In this document: positions 26,790 through 40,620 of the stretch, one piece after another
How positions within the stretch are numbered: position 1 is the stretch's first letter
How the letters are laid out: every line of letters starts with the position of its first letter
Assembly: GCA_023101725.1 (NCBI GenBank)
Contig: JALJCO010010564.1
Location: forward strand, 248,001 to 312,000
Source of the DNA: Atherinomorus stipes
Taxonomy: Eukaryota > Chordata > Actinopteri > Atheriniformes > Atherinidae
DNA length: 64,000 nt
Direction: 5' to 3'
Notes under the pieces: model-generated
Database searches by the model: none
Told to the model about the DNA's origin: nothing
What the model saw: the letters and a program-made list of their open reading frames with translations, nothing else
Translations under genes and position numbers: made by a program

Positions 26790-27587
26790 AGGTGCCATGA
26801 CATCAAATTTCACTTTTCTGGGGTTTTGGGTGTATAATACGATCTGTTGTGCACTGATGAGGCCATGTGAATGTCCAGAGTGAGAATCAAAGTTCCTGTT
26901 TATGGTCTGTCAGCTTTGTCTCTCTGCTCAGAAACAGTTGAATCAGACAGCAGGCTATCATTCTATGTAGTTCTATCATTCTATGTAGTTCTATCATTCT
27001 ACGTAATTTAATTGCTCCAATAAGAGCACACTATCAAGTAAACAGCGCCCCTCCTCTCTCTCTCCTAACGGTTTATGCACCGTCCGCTCCCCCCTCCCCT
27101 CCCTGTCTGATTCAGCTGCATGTGGAGCTAGTAGTAACTTCTGTGCAGTCAGGTCTGGATTTTCAAACAAATGGATTTAAAAGAACACTTCTGCAGCAAC
27201 ACTGAGGGAGGGGGCCACAACCTTGTCATTACCTGTAAGTTTATTTATTTTCTAAATGCTGTCTTGTCTGATAAACGTAGCTCACACTGTCTAAAGTGCC
27301 CATGTTGCTAGCAGTTAGCCTTTAGCAAACTCCGACCGCAGCTTGACCTAGATTCTCCAAATAAGGTCATAGCGAAATAAGGTGTAGCCAATCAAAATGA
27401 AGTCAACGTGGTCTCCGGGTAAAGCTCCATATCATCACCGGACCCAACTGTATTACTGAGGAAGTGAGGTCTGGCGTTTCAAAACAATACTCCGCTGTAA
27501 AAAATGCCGTTTTTTTCTTTGGAGTATTTTCATATGCAGTAATGCCAACAACATAAACTAGTTTTTAACTGCTATGTCATCACTCCT
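26790..27587. mobile_element. TTAA-flanked element, copy 1 (partner 30995-32784)
   Basis: TTAA at 26786-26789 and 27588-27591 enclose AGGTGCCATGACAT and (reverse complement) AGGAGTGATGACAT. It inserted into the Tc1-like element. The partner shares most of the sequence, including GGGGTTTTGGGTGTATAATA and AAGTCAACNTGGTCTCCGGG-type blocks. Non-coding, 798 bp. Confidence 0.85.
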
Positions 27588-27599
27588 TTAAAAAAACCT

Positions 27600-28576
27600 T
27601 TAAAAACCTTTGTTGGTGGTTCCAGCCTCCAGACGCCTCCTGTATGGAGAAACCAGTGGAAAACGGTGCTCAGGTGTGATTTTGGTCCATTCTTCCATAA
27701 ACTGCCTTCAGATCTTCAAGGTTCCGGGTCTCTTCTGTCAACTTGGATCTTCAGTTTTATCGGCTCGGGTGATTGACTGGTCCATTCTAGCAGCTTTATT
27801 TTCTTTTTCTTAAACCAGGTGAGTGTTTCTTGGCTGTGTGTTGGGATGGTCGTCTTGCTGAAAGATCCAGCCTCTTTTCATCTTCAGCAGCTGCAGATGC
27901 AGCAGATTCTGGTCCAGAATGTCTCTCTGCTTTTCTCCATTCATTCTTCCTTCAATGACATGAAGTCTGCCAGCACCACATGCTGAAAAACTGCCCACAC
28001 CATGATGCTCCCACCTCCAAATTTCACTGTTGCTATGGAGTTTTGGGTTGAAGTGCGGTGCCATTTCTCCTCCAAACATGTTGTGTCTTATGACATCTGA
28101 AGAGTTCAGTTCTGGTCTCATATGACCAGACTATGTTTTCCAGAATGTCATGGGTTTGTCCAGATGTTGTGTTGCAAACTTCAAACCAGCATCAACCTGC
28201 TTCTTCTTCAGAAATGGAGTCTTGCGTGGTGTGCGTGCATGAAGGTCATGGTGGCTCAGTGCATTACTTCTTGTTTTCTCTGAAACAACTGTAGCTGCTG
28301 GTTCCAGGTCTTTCTGAAGCTCTCCACGAGTGGTCCTGGGCTGTTGGAGAACCTTTCTGATTATTGTTCTGACTCCTCTGTCTGAAATCTTATGAGGAGC
28401 ACCTGGCCGTGGCCGCTTTATGACCATGCCGTGTTCTTTCCACTTCCGGATGATGGTCCCAATGGTGCTCACTGGAACTTTCAGAAGTTTAGAAATGCAC
28501 CTGGAACCAATGCCTTCAGTGTGTTTGCAATAATTAGGTTGTGTAGGTCTTTAGACAGCTCTTTGCTTTTACCCAT
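27600..28576 (-). pseudogene. Tc1-like transposase pseudogene
   Basis: The minus-strand start MGKSKELSKDLHNLII (from 28576) is the usual Tc1-family N-terminus. A frame change leads to TIGTIIRKWKEHGM, the second helix-turn-helix, then KRPRPGAPHKISDRG, the GRPR-like hook and linker. Catalytic-domain remnants follow: RPELN, IFQQDDHPNTQP (equivalent of the QHDNDPKHT block with the second Asp) and, after more shifts, traces of the C-terminus. The first DDE Asp region (W-S-DE) has changed to WSYET. Several frameshifts and stops make it inactive. It would have been a cut-and-paste transposase binding the flanking inverted repeats. Confidence 0.85.
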
Positions 28577-28869
28577 CATGCAATGCTTCTTGTCTGACAC
28601 CTTGGTGATGAGAAACCTTTTTAAAGGCATCAATCAGGACTAAACCAGCGATATTACTTTGCACTGATAGAGGACAGGATTACTTTCTAAATACTGACAG
28701 ACTCCAGCTGCTTTCTTGGCTTTCCAGATCTTTTTTTCTTCCATTTCTTCATGTGTTCAATACTTATTCCCTGTGTCATTTCACTATATTACACATAACT
28801 TCATTTATGGACATAAATGTTCGGATTTCTTTGTATGTGTGCATTACTTGGGTTGTTGCAGACATCTGG

Positions 28870-29465
28870 AGGGCTCCTGACTAACTTTTTTATTAGGGGG
28901 AGAGTGGCCCCTAAAAAAAATTTTAGGAGAGAAAAAAAAAAAATGGGGGGGAAAATAAAAATAAAATAAAATGAAAATATTACCTCTTCTCTTATTTTAA
29001 TTAATAAAAAAAAAAAAAAAAAAAAATAAAAAAAAAAATTTAAAGTCAAGCAAACAAAGTTTAAGTTGGCTCCGTTGATGTGCAGATTGGATTAACAAAA
29101 GGTGAAAAAAAAAAAAATGGAAATAAAGAAAGATACAGATTTGGTGGATAAAATTGGATGAAAAGGGAATGAAAAAATTTATTGAATCAACCGTTAAAAA
29201 AATGTAAAAGAAATAATGTAAACATACATTTCTATTAATTCTATTATGCTTGAACTTGGGCGCAGGGGGGATGGAGAGGTAGGGGAAAGGGGAGAGCAGA
29301 GGAAGGAGGGAAGGGAAAAAAAGGAAAAATGGGAGGAAAGGAGGGAGATGGCGGGATGGGAAGATGTGCTAAATATTACAAATGGTCTCATATGGGAAAA
29401 TCTGGGTAGTGTGTGTGCAAAATATCTACTCCAGCCTGAAAATAAGTCAATGGAAGGGAGCTCAG
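28870..29465. other. 596-bp A- and G-rich insert within the Tc1 right inverted repeat
   Basis: TCTGG occurs at 28865-28869 and 29466-29470, and the left inverted repeat shows the uninterrupted sequence (GACATCTGGTGAAATTTC in inverted form). The insert starts AGGGCTCCTGACTAAC and contains long A runs, a GGGGGGGAAAATAAAAATAA stretch and a GGAAGGAGGGAAGGG stretch. Origin not recognised; part may be poor consensus. Confidence 0.6.
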
Positions 29466-29942
29466 TCTGGTGAAAATTTCATGTCAACAGCTCCACTAGA
29501 AATATATTTTCTGAGAAAAATGTTGACGTGTTCAATACTTTTTTCCCTGCTGTATAATGAAAGAATGTTCTTTCTAATGTCCAACTCTAACAGCAGCTCA
29601 TCATTTTGGTGATCTAAGGAAATTTCCAGCATTTCTATCCTGTCCAGCAGGTTTACAATCCAGCCACTAAATGTCGTGTTTATTCAAGGTAAATCCACAA
29701 TGATCCATTATTTATCCCATGTTCATCATAAAAACATCACTATCACTACTATGTTGCTAAGAGACCTTTATTTACCCCTGGAAATGATGATGAAGACACT
29801 TCCTTTCAAACTTTCCACCAATCAGATAGCTTAAATTGATGGTAACGTCCATTCCGGAGCAGCCAAAGATCAACAAGTGAGCAGAAAGTTCTATGTGTGT
29901 CTGAAGAGAAGAAAAATAATGGTCCTCTATGCTGGAATAAAG

Positions 29943-30990
29943 AAATAAACACTTTCTGATGCAGCTGAGTTGGAGTTGGTTTGGTGAGGATAGTAGGGGT
30001 GTGACAAAATATCAATCCACTGAAATATCACAATATTTTATGTTGCGATATATCGATATTGATAAATGTATCAATATTTTCATGTAATAAAATGATGAAA
30101 TCTTGTGAGATTTTGTTTTGTTCTATTTGCAACGATCCAGCATGTACAACGTCTCTGCTTTCCACTGATATCTACGTGCATCTGCAGGTTCAGGTTCAAC
30201 TTTACACACTGTAGAAAGTACAAGTTAACATGCGTGTCCAGGTTTTCATCGACCACCCAGTTGTTGGAGACTATAATGAGTGACTGAAATGTTTATTTCT
30301 TATATGCAGAGATATGTGTTTTCATATACTCCTTTAAGAAGAACCACTGTGCATTTTATTTGACTATTTCTCTAATTTCACATGAATTGCAGTCATTTAT
30401 GTGAAACTGATTGACAATATTCTGTAATTCATTTCAAATGGATTCACTTTGGTCAATAAATTTGGAATTCTTGCGTAAAACATTGTGGTGTATCGTGGAT
30501 TAAATTGATTGCAATACTGTATATCAATTATTGCAGAGTCGCTGTCCTGTGATATTATCGTTATTGCATGTAAAATATCGTGATAGTATCTTATTGTGAG
30601 GTACCTAGTGGTTCCTACTCTTAGAGGATTGAAGGTAGATAGCAGCAGAAATGAGGAAAAGTGGAAACAGAAATACTCTGTTGTGTGTTTGTTTCAATGC
30701 CTGAAAGCCAAAATGGAGAGATGATATGCAGATTAGAAAAGGCTTCACTGCTGATCTGGTGGTATTTCTCCAAAGTCCTGTTCGTAATAATATCTTGTTC
30801 TGGTTCTGGTTGGTCTTTATGGTGCTATATCTATTGATACATTCATTTTACATCTTTTTAGCCTCACAATCTGACAACTAAGGTTGAAATGGAACATGAT
30901 GTGTGGATGCTGACTGGGATTAAACAAGGTTAACACTTCTACATGCAGGAAACCCCAAAAATAGCAAAAACAGCCTTGGAGTTTTAAGGG
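29943..30990. repeat. dispersed repeat, copy 2 (partner at 1-500), split by a hAT element
   Basis: 29949-29993 and 30631-30990 align with 1-470. The interruption is the element at 29994-30623. The repeat ends at the TTAA used by the element at 30995. Confidence 0.75.
29994..30623. mobile_element. hAT-type element, TAGGGGTGTGAC family, copy 1
   Basis: GAGGATAG (29986-29993) and GAGGATTG (30624-30631) are 8-bp direct repeats with one mismatch; copy 1 of the host repeat has the empty site. The left end is TAGGGGTGTGACAAAATATC; the right end is degenerate. The family has other copies at 43893-44278 (partial) and 62742-63920. Confidence 0.78.
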
Positions 30991-31333
30991 TTAAAGATGC
31001 CATGACATCAAATTTCACTTTTCTGGGGTTTTGGGTGTATAATATGATCTGTTGTGCACTGATGAGGCCATGTGAATGTCCAGAGTGAGAATCAAAGTTC
31101 CTGTTTATGGTCTGTCAGCTTTGTCTCTTTGTTCAGAAACGGTTGAATCAGACAGCAGCTTATCATTCTGCGTAGTTCTACTGTATCATTCTACGTATTT
31201 CATTTGCTCCAATTAGAGCACACTATCAAGCAAACAGTATTACCTGTAAGTTTATTCATTTTCTAAATGCTGTCTTGTCTAAACATAGCTCACTGTCTGA
31301 AGTGCCCATGCTGCTAACAGTTAGCCTTTGCAA

Positions 31334-31994
31334 CCCTTACCAAAAAGAAGTATTCCTTAAGTACATGTCATAAAGTATACTCAAGTATAATGAAGTATAT
31401 CCCCCAAGGGGACTTTCATATACCAGGTACACTGATACCAATGTACTAGCAGTATACTAACAAGTACTTCTTGGGACTAAATTGGCCCACTTTAAGTATT
31501 TAAAAGTACACTTTCAAATATACTGAAAGTAATCCTCTAGGTATACTGTTAGTTTACTAATACTAAAACTTCAAGCTTGCTTTTACATTTAGAAGGTAAA
31601 ATTACTTTTACTTTTCAGTATACTAAAAGTAATATATATGATATGAACCGGGGGTTTTCAAAGTGTGAGAGAGGAGAGCACCTAAATCCTTTTAGATAGG
31701 GTTTAAAAACATGATAAAATGTACATCTTGCAGTATGCCACAAAGAAACCAGTAAGTGTGAAAATTTACTATGAATGTGCTACTATTAAAGCATATCATT
31801 CAAAAGTTTAAACATAAGTATTGGCTAGATATACTTAATCTTTAAGTATATTTATGACTAAATGCCAAATTAACTTTAAGTATATTTCTGATAAGTACAT
31901 AAGCAGTAAACTGAAAGTACAGTATACCGTCTTATTTAAAGTTTAAAATTAGTATACTTAAAGCATACTTGCATTTACTACTTTTTGATAAGGG
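31334..31994. mobile_element. 661-bp MITE rich in AAGTATAC steps, CCCTTACCAAAAAG ends
   Basis: The left end CCCTTACCAAAAAGAAGTA pairs with the right end (reverse complement CCCTTATCAAAAAGTAGTA). Comparison with 27301-27340 gives an empty site GCAAACTCC, so the duplication is at most AA. The interior repeats AGTATACT/AAGTATA motifs. Superfamily not assigned. Confidence 0.75.
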
Positions 31995-32048
31995 AAACTC
32001 CGACCACAGCTTGACCTACTTTCTCTAATTAAGGTTATAGCCAAATAA

Positions 32049-32586
32049 TAGACTTTTATCAGGTTCACCCAGAACGGTCCGCATCACCCCAATTCTGTCA
32101 AATCTTCATTGGCTTCCCGTTAAATTTCAAATCGATTTTAAAATCTTAAAATTGACCTTCCAGGCACTGCATGGCCAGGCCCCCATATTATTGATCTGCT
32201 GTGTCCCTACACTTCAGGGCGCACCCTCCGTTCCTCAGGCCAGAGTCTGCTAAAGGTCCCAAAGACCCCTTTTAAAACCCGGGGGGACCTGGCTTCTAAG
32301 ACAGTAGCCCCCAGACTCTGGAATGATCTTCCCCTGTCCCTCCGTCTGGTTGACTGTGTGGAAACTTTTACAAAACAGCTGAAGACATTTTTATTTAGGA
32401 AAGCTTTTTGGTTGATTTGATTGTGATTAACTGGGTTTTATTCTATTATTTCTATGTTTTTTTTTATTATATTTTCCTTTTAATATGTTATATCATTTTA
32501 TTGTACCAGTTATTCTTTATGTACAGCACTTTGTGATTTTTATCTGTGAAAAGCTCTTTATAAATAAATTTTACTTACTTACTTAC
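32049..32586 (+). mobile_element. 5'-truncated LINE 3' end with (ACTT)n tail
   Basis: The + strand encodes remnants SLHWLPV, FKILKLTFQALHGQAP, RTLRSSGQ, LASKTVAPRLWNDLPLSLR and KTFLFRKAF, the typical C-terminus of fish non-LTR elements of the Rex1/CR1-like type, then an AATAAA-like signal and ACTTACTTACTTAC. ATAA is duplicated (32045-32048, 32587-32590); copy 1 of the host element shows the empty site. Confidence 0.75.
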
Positions 32587-32788
32587 ATAAGGTGTAGCCA
32601 ATCAAAACGAAGTCAACTTGGTCTCCGGGTAAAGCTGCACATCATTACCGCACCCAACTCTCAAGGTCTAGCGTTTCAAAACAATCCCCCACTGTAAAAA
32701 GTGACATTTTTTTCCTTCGGAGAACTTACATATGCAGTAATGTCAACTACATGGACCAGTTTTTACTGCTATGTCATCACTCCTTTAA

Positions 32789-34197
<1,409 letters not shown>

Positions 34198-35645
34198 CAG
34201 GGGTTCTCAACCTTTTTCATGATGGGGCCGAAGTTTTCATTCCAAACTGGTCCGGGCCCATTCATTTTTTAACACTGTATTGGTGTAATGATGTTATTTT
34301 TGCTTTATTTATTTAATAACTAAACCAAAGCCACCTGCCTGTACCAGACTGACCCCAGTCAAATGTGGCATCATCAACATGATTAATATGATATATCATG
34401 AGATCATCACAAACACATTTATTGTATATCAAACGTATAATTCATGGAACAAAATCAGACTCCTACAAGAACAAATCAGAATAAGGCAAAAAAACACTAA
34501 ATCTACAACATTTTACAGCCAAAAGAGGGAGAACAGAGAAACTGATGGAAATTGATTTTTAAAAAAGAGATAAAATGGTGCAGTAATAGATCACAATGAA
34601 AAAAAAAGGCTCAATTTAAATAAGATGCAAAAAAAAAAAAAAAAAAACAACAACTTATTTTCTTTGTTTAGACAGGCCATTAAAGCACAAAATTTCATTG
34701 AACAATTTATTTATTTAAACTTTTCTTGGGGATTTTTTAAAGAACGTCCAAACATAACAGACATTTTCTGCATCAACTGATTTTTTTCTCTTTTTTCCTT
34801 AAAAATCTTTTCTTTCCAACGAGTGTTTGATGTTTGTTTCTAGATGAAGCTGCAGATGCAGGCTTCAGGGCTTCCATTAGCATTAGCATAAACGTCAGCA
34901 TTAGCTGGTGCTCCACCCAGATTCTCAGCTCTGCTTGTTCTCCACTCACTAACGTATTTAATAATTGGAGTGGATTTTTGTTTTAGGGTGTTTAGGGACC
35001 ATTTTTGTCTGAATTATTTAGTTTCAATAACTCTTTACAACATTTGCTATTTGCTAGCGGCTAGCTGAGTGTCTTCTGCTTGTTTGTTGAACTCTGACAA
35101 ATTACTGCATCAGGTGGGGGAGGCTACATTTCAGCTCATCCAGTCATAAATAACAGTGTAAATATACGAAGCCAATGAATAAAAGTCAATAAAATAGAGA
35201 TTATGACAACAATCAAAGATGCTAATAATAAATGAATAATTATTACATAAATATAAGGCCAAACACATATATAATTATACATATAATTATTACTATGACT
35301 ACTATGATTATTATGAAAATCATTATATAATTATAATTATACTACTGTTTAGAAGTACTGCTATTTATAGTTATTGTACCAGCTATGGACATTTTTCAAT
35401 GCTGCAGGTACCCTTAGGGTTGAAATGGTACAGATTTGTACTTTATATTACTTTGGACCCTTTTTCATAGTATATAGGTACACTTCTGGCCTCATGAAGA
35501 CCAATATTGTACTTTTGAGAGAACATTTGTGGAAAATGTACCTACAGGTACAGAAATGTTCCTGTCTCGTACCTCTATTTTTGAGTGTGCAGGTGGCGCT
35601 CGAGGCCTGAGCTTGGGCTGCCACTCCATGGTTAAGAATCACTGG
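34198..35645. mobile_element. hAT (Charlie-like) non-autonomous element
   Basis: The left end CAGGGGTTCTCAACCTTTTT and right end (reverse complement CCAGTGATTCTTAACCATGG) are typical of hAT-Charlie termini (CAGNGGTTCTCAA). 34750-35170 matches 42960-43300 in inverted orientation. About 35175-35595 is absent from the partner and includes a GTACC-rich segment that may be a separate insertion. No clean TSD. Confidence 0.7.
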
Positions 35646-37905
35646 TATAAAGGACAAAGTCCGCCTATACCGCTTTACAGTGCAAGTCTGAAAGGGGCTA
35701 AACTGTAATGGAAACACAGCTAGTGAGACGTCCCACCGAGTACTTTTTGGTCTAAAAGACGTCTAATGGTCCTTAGACGTGTAGGCTAAAATTGGTCTAC
35801 CACTGGTCCAAAAATGAAAGTTTTTTAGCCGTCTTTAGACTAGCTTAGACTAAATCTAAACTACACTGTACATTGAAAAATGACTGGCCAAATGTTTTAA
35901 TCCAACATTTGCCCATCATTTATACAGCCAACAGTTGTTTTTCAATTTAATATTTAATGATAATGGATTAAATTATAACCTCTATGTTAGAGCTAAAATA
36001 TGGACCGATTTTAATTGGGTGAATTTTGGTCTAAACTTAGACAAGACGTCTAATCGACGTCTTTGACTTTGACTTCAGACACTGAAGTCTGAGTTGACCA
36101 TGAAGAGACTGTCTGTCTCTGCGTGCCTGTGAGGAAACCATGGAGGAAAATGTGATATGATGATGAGGATGGTGATGGTGAGACTTGTTCGATCAGGAGT
36201 TTCGGTTGGTTTCAGCTGTTTCAGAACTATGACTTTCATCATCATCATCATGTATCCACAGTTTTCCTGAGGCGGTCGCTGGGGGGCGCCGTTATCAACA
36301 GTTATGGGCGAAACCTCCGGTACGCGCAGGAAGTAGCAGTTTAGATGGGTCCAGATTCGAGCTGGTCGCGAGGAATGGTGTTTTCGTTAGCATCTGGATA
36401 AAACTAAAGGATAAAGTTAGCGATTGGATAAAGAAATGAGATGTCCTGGAGTTCAGGGATATATGGTTGTACATTCTGATCATGAAGTCTGTCATCGATT
36501 TTTCTATGACTGGTCGTTATGTAGTTAGCTCCTAGCATATCACAACGGGATGGGAGCTCTGTAGGGAACACAGGTCCACACAGGACCAGGTCTTCTCCCA
36601 CAACCATCACAGGCCCTACTCTATCTGGAAGAAACAGATTGTGGTCCTGGAGTCCTGCATCCACCGCCTACAAAACCTGGTGCTGATCGGTTTAACCTGT
36701 CACTGACGCAAGCTCCGATTTTTCTGACGGGACTTCCATGTAATAAATCCATGTTGGTGTTTTAAATAGGCCACAAGATAAACTGATGTTCACAAACCTG
36801 GGCAGGCTGATATCTGACTGCTGCTACAAAGCAGCACAAACATGTTGTAGCCATAAGTTATTCTACTAAGATAAATATGAAGCATAAATGTAGGTTACGC
36901 CAACACGCGGGCAAAAATGTCACAAATCCTTTTCATAATTTGGATTTGTTTTATCCAAAGACACCGGACTAATTAGTGTGAATCCACCTTTCCTCGTGCC
37001 ACCTTTTTACTCCCTCCTCATGTTATCCACGACCACCCAAACCCTCAATAATAGTAATAATAGATAATGATGATGTTGATTGTAACAACAATAATGATGA
37101 TGATGATAATAATAACAGCACATTGCATCTATATGTGCCTTTCAGACCCTCAACACATATTCATAAACAATAAAAAGGAATAAAAATAATTAAAGGAAGT
37201 GAGAATCCAGCATAGATGTGAATTTAATGTACCAGCTCTTGCGGAAGGACAGCATTGATGGGGAGGTTAAAGCCATATTTCCGTATTTCTGCACCCATCT
37301 AAAAAATGAAAGTTTCCATTTCTTTTATTTGTTTTAAATTCCTGACATGGCAAAGCGTTAAAGTTTTGTATATTTGAGCTTGGACTTTTCCCAGATTGAT
37401 GTCCTTCATGTTGCACCTGAACAGGTGTATAACATTCTGTCTGCAGACGTTTCTACTACATTACAAGTTTATGTAATCAGCGTCAACAACATGCTGTCTC
37501 AGCACTCTGAAATTAGATAACTTGAGCAGATCTGTACAGTGTTTGGTAACTGTTACAAATAAAGGCAAATGCAGCGACTCCATCCCTGCAGTCTTCACAT
37601 TGGAGAACTTGTCCAGCTGAGTTGCTTTTATGGCCCCTGACAACTGACGCAGCTCTGGTTTGATCATGAAGTCAGACGTAGACACACCCAGTCGATCCCA
37701 ACGAGCTTGCTGATGCTTTGGGGCTTTTCATGCTCACCATCACAATCCATAGCATTGATTATGTAGCTAAAGATGTTAGCATAGGTTATCCTCAGTCACT
37801 TCTTTACCTCATCCTCCGAATCTGTAACAGAGGAGGGAAGGAGCAACGATATTTCGCCTCGTCTGATCGCTGTTTTGTTGTCTGCTCCCATCTCGCCATC
37901 ATGCT
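35646..37905. other. doc2b intron, no gene recognised
   Basis: 35750-36070 contains repeated GACGTCTAAT/TTAGAC motifs that look like a MITE remnant. Short GATGAT and CATCAT runs occur near 36160, 36235 and 37075. No coding similarity. Confidence 0.35.
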
Positions 37906-38153
37906 TTAACCCCTTAACGTCGAGAGTGGCGTTTTTGCATGAAACCGTTTTTATGACAGTAACAAGTTAGATAGCTTATGTATTCCACATTTAACGGTTG
38001 GGACATGTTTATTACCTTCCTAGGAACCTTTTGTAAGCAACTTTTTTTCCAGTCGGATCCATTAGAGTGGGCACACTATCCGGTTGAACGAAGCAGTGTT
38101 TCGGCTTCAAAATGCGCGAAATAGGTTTGGAAAGTTGGAGCAACTTTCACATA

Positions 38154-39781
38154 CAGTTGTGTGAAAAAGATTTTGCCCCCTTCCTGATTTCTTACTTTTT
38201 TGCATGTTGGTCACACTGAAATGTTTCAGATCATCAAACAAATTTTAATGTGAGTCAAAGATAACACAATAGAAAATGCAGAAATGTAGAAAATGTTTTT
38301 GAATGAAGATTTTTATGGGGGGGGGGGGGGATCCAGACCTCCATGGCCCTGTGTGAAAAAGTGATTGCCCCCCCCCCCCCCCTGTTAACACATAAATTAA
38401 CTGTGGTTTATCACATTTTTGGAAAGCTGAGTTCAGTTTCTCTAGCCACACCCAGGCCTGATTACTGCCACACCTGTTCTCAATCAAGAAATCACTTAAA
38501 TAGGACCTGCCTGACAAAGTTTAGTAGACCAAAAAGATCCTAAAGATCATGTTGCGATCCAAAGAAAATTCATGTAAAAATGAGAAACAAAGTAATTGAG
38601 ATCTATCAGTCTGGAAAAGGTTTCAAAGCCATTTCTAAATCTTTGGGACTCCAGAGAACCACAGTGAGAGCCATTATCCACAAATGGTGAAAACATGGAA
38701 CAGTGGTGAACCTTCCCAGGAGGGGCCGGCCGACCAAAATGACCCCAAGAGCACAGCGACGACTCATCCAAGAGGTCACAAAAGACCCCAGAACAACATC
38801 CAAGAACTGCAGGCCTCACTTGCCTCAATGAAGGTCAGTGTTCATGACTCCACTATCAGAAAGAGACTGGGGGGCAAAAATGGCTGCATGGCAGAGTTCC
38901 AAGACCAAAACCACTGCTGAGCAAAAAGAACATAAAGGCTCGTCTCAGTTTAGCCAGAAAGCATCTTGATGATCCCCAAGACTTTTGGGGAAATACTCTG
39001 TGGACTGAAGAAACAAAAGTTGAACTTTTTGGAAGGTGCAGGTCCCATTACATCTGGCATAAAAGTAACACGGCATTTCAGAAAAGGAAGATCATAGCAA
39101 CAGTAAAATATGGTGGTTTTAGTGTGATGGTCTGGGGCTGTTTTGCTGCTTCAGAACCTGGAAGACTTGCTGTGGTAAATGAAACCATGAATTCTGCTTC
39201 TACCAAAAAATCCTGAAGGAGAACGTCCAGCCATCTGTTGGTGACCTCAAGCTGAAGCGCACTTGGGTTCTGCAGCAGAACAATGATCCAGAACACACCA
39301 GCAAGTCCACCTCTGAATGGCTTAAGAACAACAAAATGAAGACTTTGGAGTGGCCTAGTCAAAGTCCCCACCTGAATCCAGTAGAGATGCTGTAGCATGA
39401 CCTTAAAAAGGCGGTTCATGCTGGAAAACCCTCCAATGTGGCTGAATTACAACAATTCTGCAAAGATGAGTGGAACAAAATTCCTCCACAGCGCTGTAGA
39501 AGACTCACTGCCAGTTATCACAAACGCTTGATTGCAGTTGTTGCTGCTAAGGTGGAACAACCAGTTATTAGGTTTAGGGGGCAATCACTTTTTCACGCAG
39601 GGCCATTTAATTTTTCCCCCTTACGAATAAAAATCTTCATTTCAAAACTGTATTTTCTGTTTACTTGTGTTATTTTTGTCTCACATTTAAATTTGTTTGA
39701 TGATCTGAAACATTTAAGTGTGACTAAAATGCAAAAAAGTAAGAAATCAGGAAGGGGGCAAAAACTTTTTTCACACAGCTG
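38154..39781 (+). mobile_element. Tc1-like transposon, full length, inactive
   Basis: TA at 38152-38153 and 39782-39783 flank ends CAGTTGTGTGAAAAAG and (reverse complement) CAGCTGTGTGAAAAAA, with inverted repeats of over 200 bp that include TTTCAGATCATCAAACAAAT. This is a different subfamily from the copy at 26565. The G12 and C14 runs at 38320 and 38369 lie at equivalent places of the left inverted repeat. Confidence 0.88.
38549..39572 (+). pseudogene. Tc1-like transposase pseudogene
   Basis: Recognisable pieces lie in order across several frames: paired-domain remnants with VIEIYQSGKGFKAI- and KWKHGT-like segments, LPRRGRPTKMTPRA (GRPR hook), KVSVHDSTIRKRL, LWTEETKVELFG (first catalytic region, where the family's DE is EE), GGFSVMVWGCFA, QQNNDPEHTS (second catalytic Asp) and WPSQSPHLNPVEML(stop), which replaces NPIENLW with its third acidic residue nearby. 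There are more than five frameshifts or stops, so it is dead. It lies between the long inverted repeats of its own element. Confidence 0.85.
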
Positions 39782-40620
39782 TATAAGGAGAGTTTTGCTA
39801 AAGTAAAAATATTTATGAGCTTATTTTGTTCTTATCCAGCTATTGATGTAAGCTCCGTGTGACAAATATTTCTTAAGCAATTTGAACATTTCGGTTTGTA
39901 GCAAATTAGCGACACTCATCCGCAACGGCTACATCCGGTTCCATGGAAACAGCTGTATTTAGAAGGCTTTCAGTACACGTGTGAATTCTTTTTTTTTAGG
40001 AAATACCAATCTAGTTCTTTTCTATGGTTCTTTTTATAATATCATGCAGGGAAAAAAATGCAATTTTTGCCCTTTATTCATACACAGACCAAAATAAACA
40101 CACCTTTATTTTATGGTAACTGAATTTATGGGTTCCACCAGGTGTAATGACAGCTGTCTCCATGACAACAGTAAAGAATATGTAGCTTACCTACATCAGC
40201 TGATGAAAGCAGTAATAGTACCTTAATGGATGTTTATTTCATGTTCTAAGAGAACATTTTTAAGCTCTGTTAAACACATCTGTTTGCAATAGTTCACTAT
40301 GTATATACATTATATATTTATGTATTTCTACTGTATTCTATACTATGAAGTATAATAGTCAACAGTTACAAAAAGTGGTGTTATTGTCAGGACGCTGAAA
40401 ATAGTTTTGGGACCTTTTCCGTCCCCTCAGACATGAAAAATCATAAAATGACCAAAGTGCCTGGTGTCATAAATGTGCATCGAACCCAAACTTCTACCTA
40501 TTTTATGTGCTGTGATAAAATTAACAATCTCAACTTAATTTAACATTTGCTTGAAAGTAAAAACTCAAAGAATTTATTTTTTTATACATTTGCATATAAA
40601 TTCGGGCATTAAAGGGTTAA

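Larger units (their letters stand above)
26565..29552 (-). mobile_element. Tc1-like transposon with two insertions
   Basis: TA at 26563-26564 and 29553-29554 flank ends CAGCAGGGAAAAAAGTATTG in both orientations, with long (about 200 bp) inverted repeats such as CAGGGAATAAGTATTGAA at the inner edge. A decayed transposase lies on the minus strand. The left half is split by a TTAA-flanked element (26790-27587) and the right inverted repeat by a 596-bp insert (28870-29465). Confidence 0.88.
30995..32784. mobile_element. TTAA-flanked element, copy 2, carrying two younger insertions
   Basis: TTAA at 30991-30994 and 32785-32788 enclose AGATGCCATGACAT and (reverse complement) AGGAGTGATGACAT. It aligns with 26790-27587 except for insertions at 31334-31994 and 32049-32586 and a deletion near 31238. 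The empty target is visible at 470-473. Confidence 0.85.
37910..40616. mobile_element. TTAA-flanked piggyBac-like non-autonomous element, host of a Tc1 copy
   Basis: TTAA at 37906-37909 and 40617-40620 enclose ends CCCCTTAACGTC and (reverse complement) CCCTTTAATGCC. TTAA plus CCC-type ends fit piggyBac. Removing the nested Tc1 element (38154-39781) leaves about 1.08 kb with no transposase. Both ends share little beyond the first 10-12 bases. Confidence 0.7.

Noticed and set aside
29246..29391. Ser/Pro and Gly/Glu-rich frames
   Set aside because: They overlap on opposite strands in a purine-rich block within the insert at 28870-29465.
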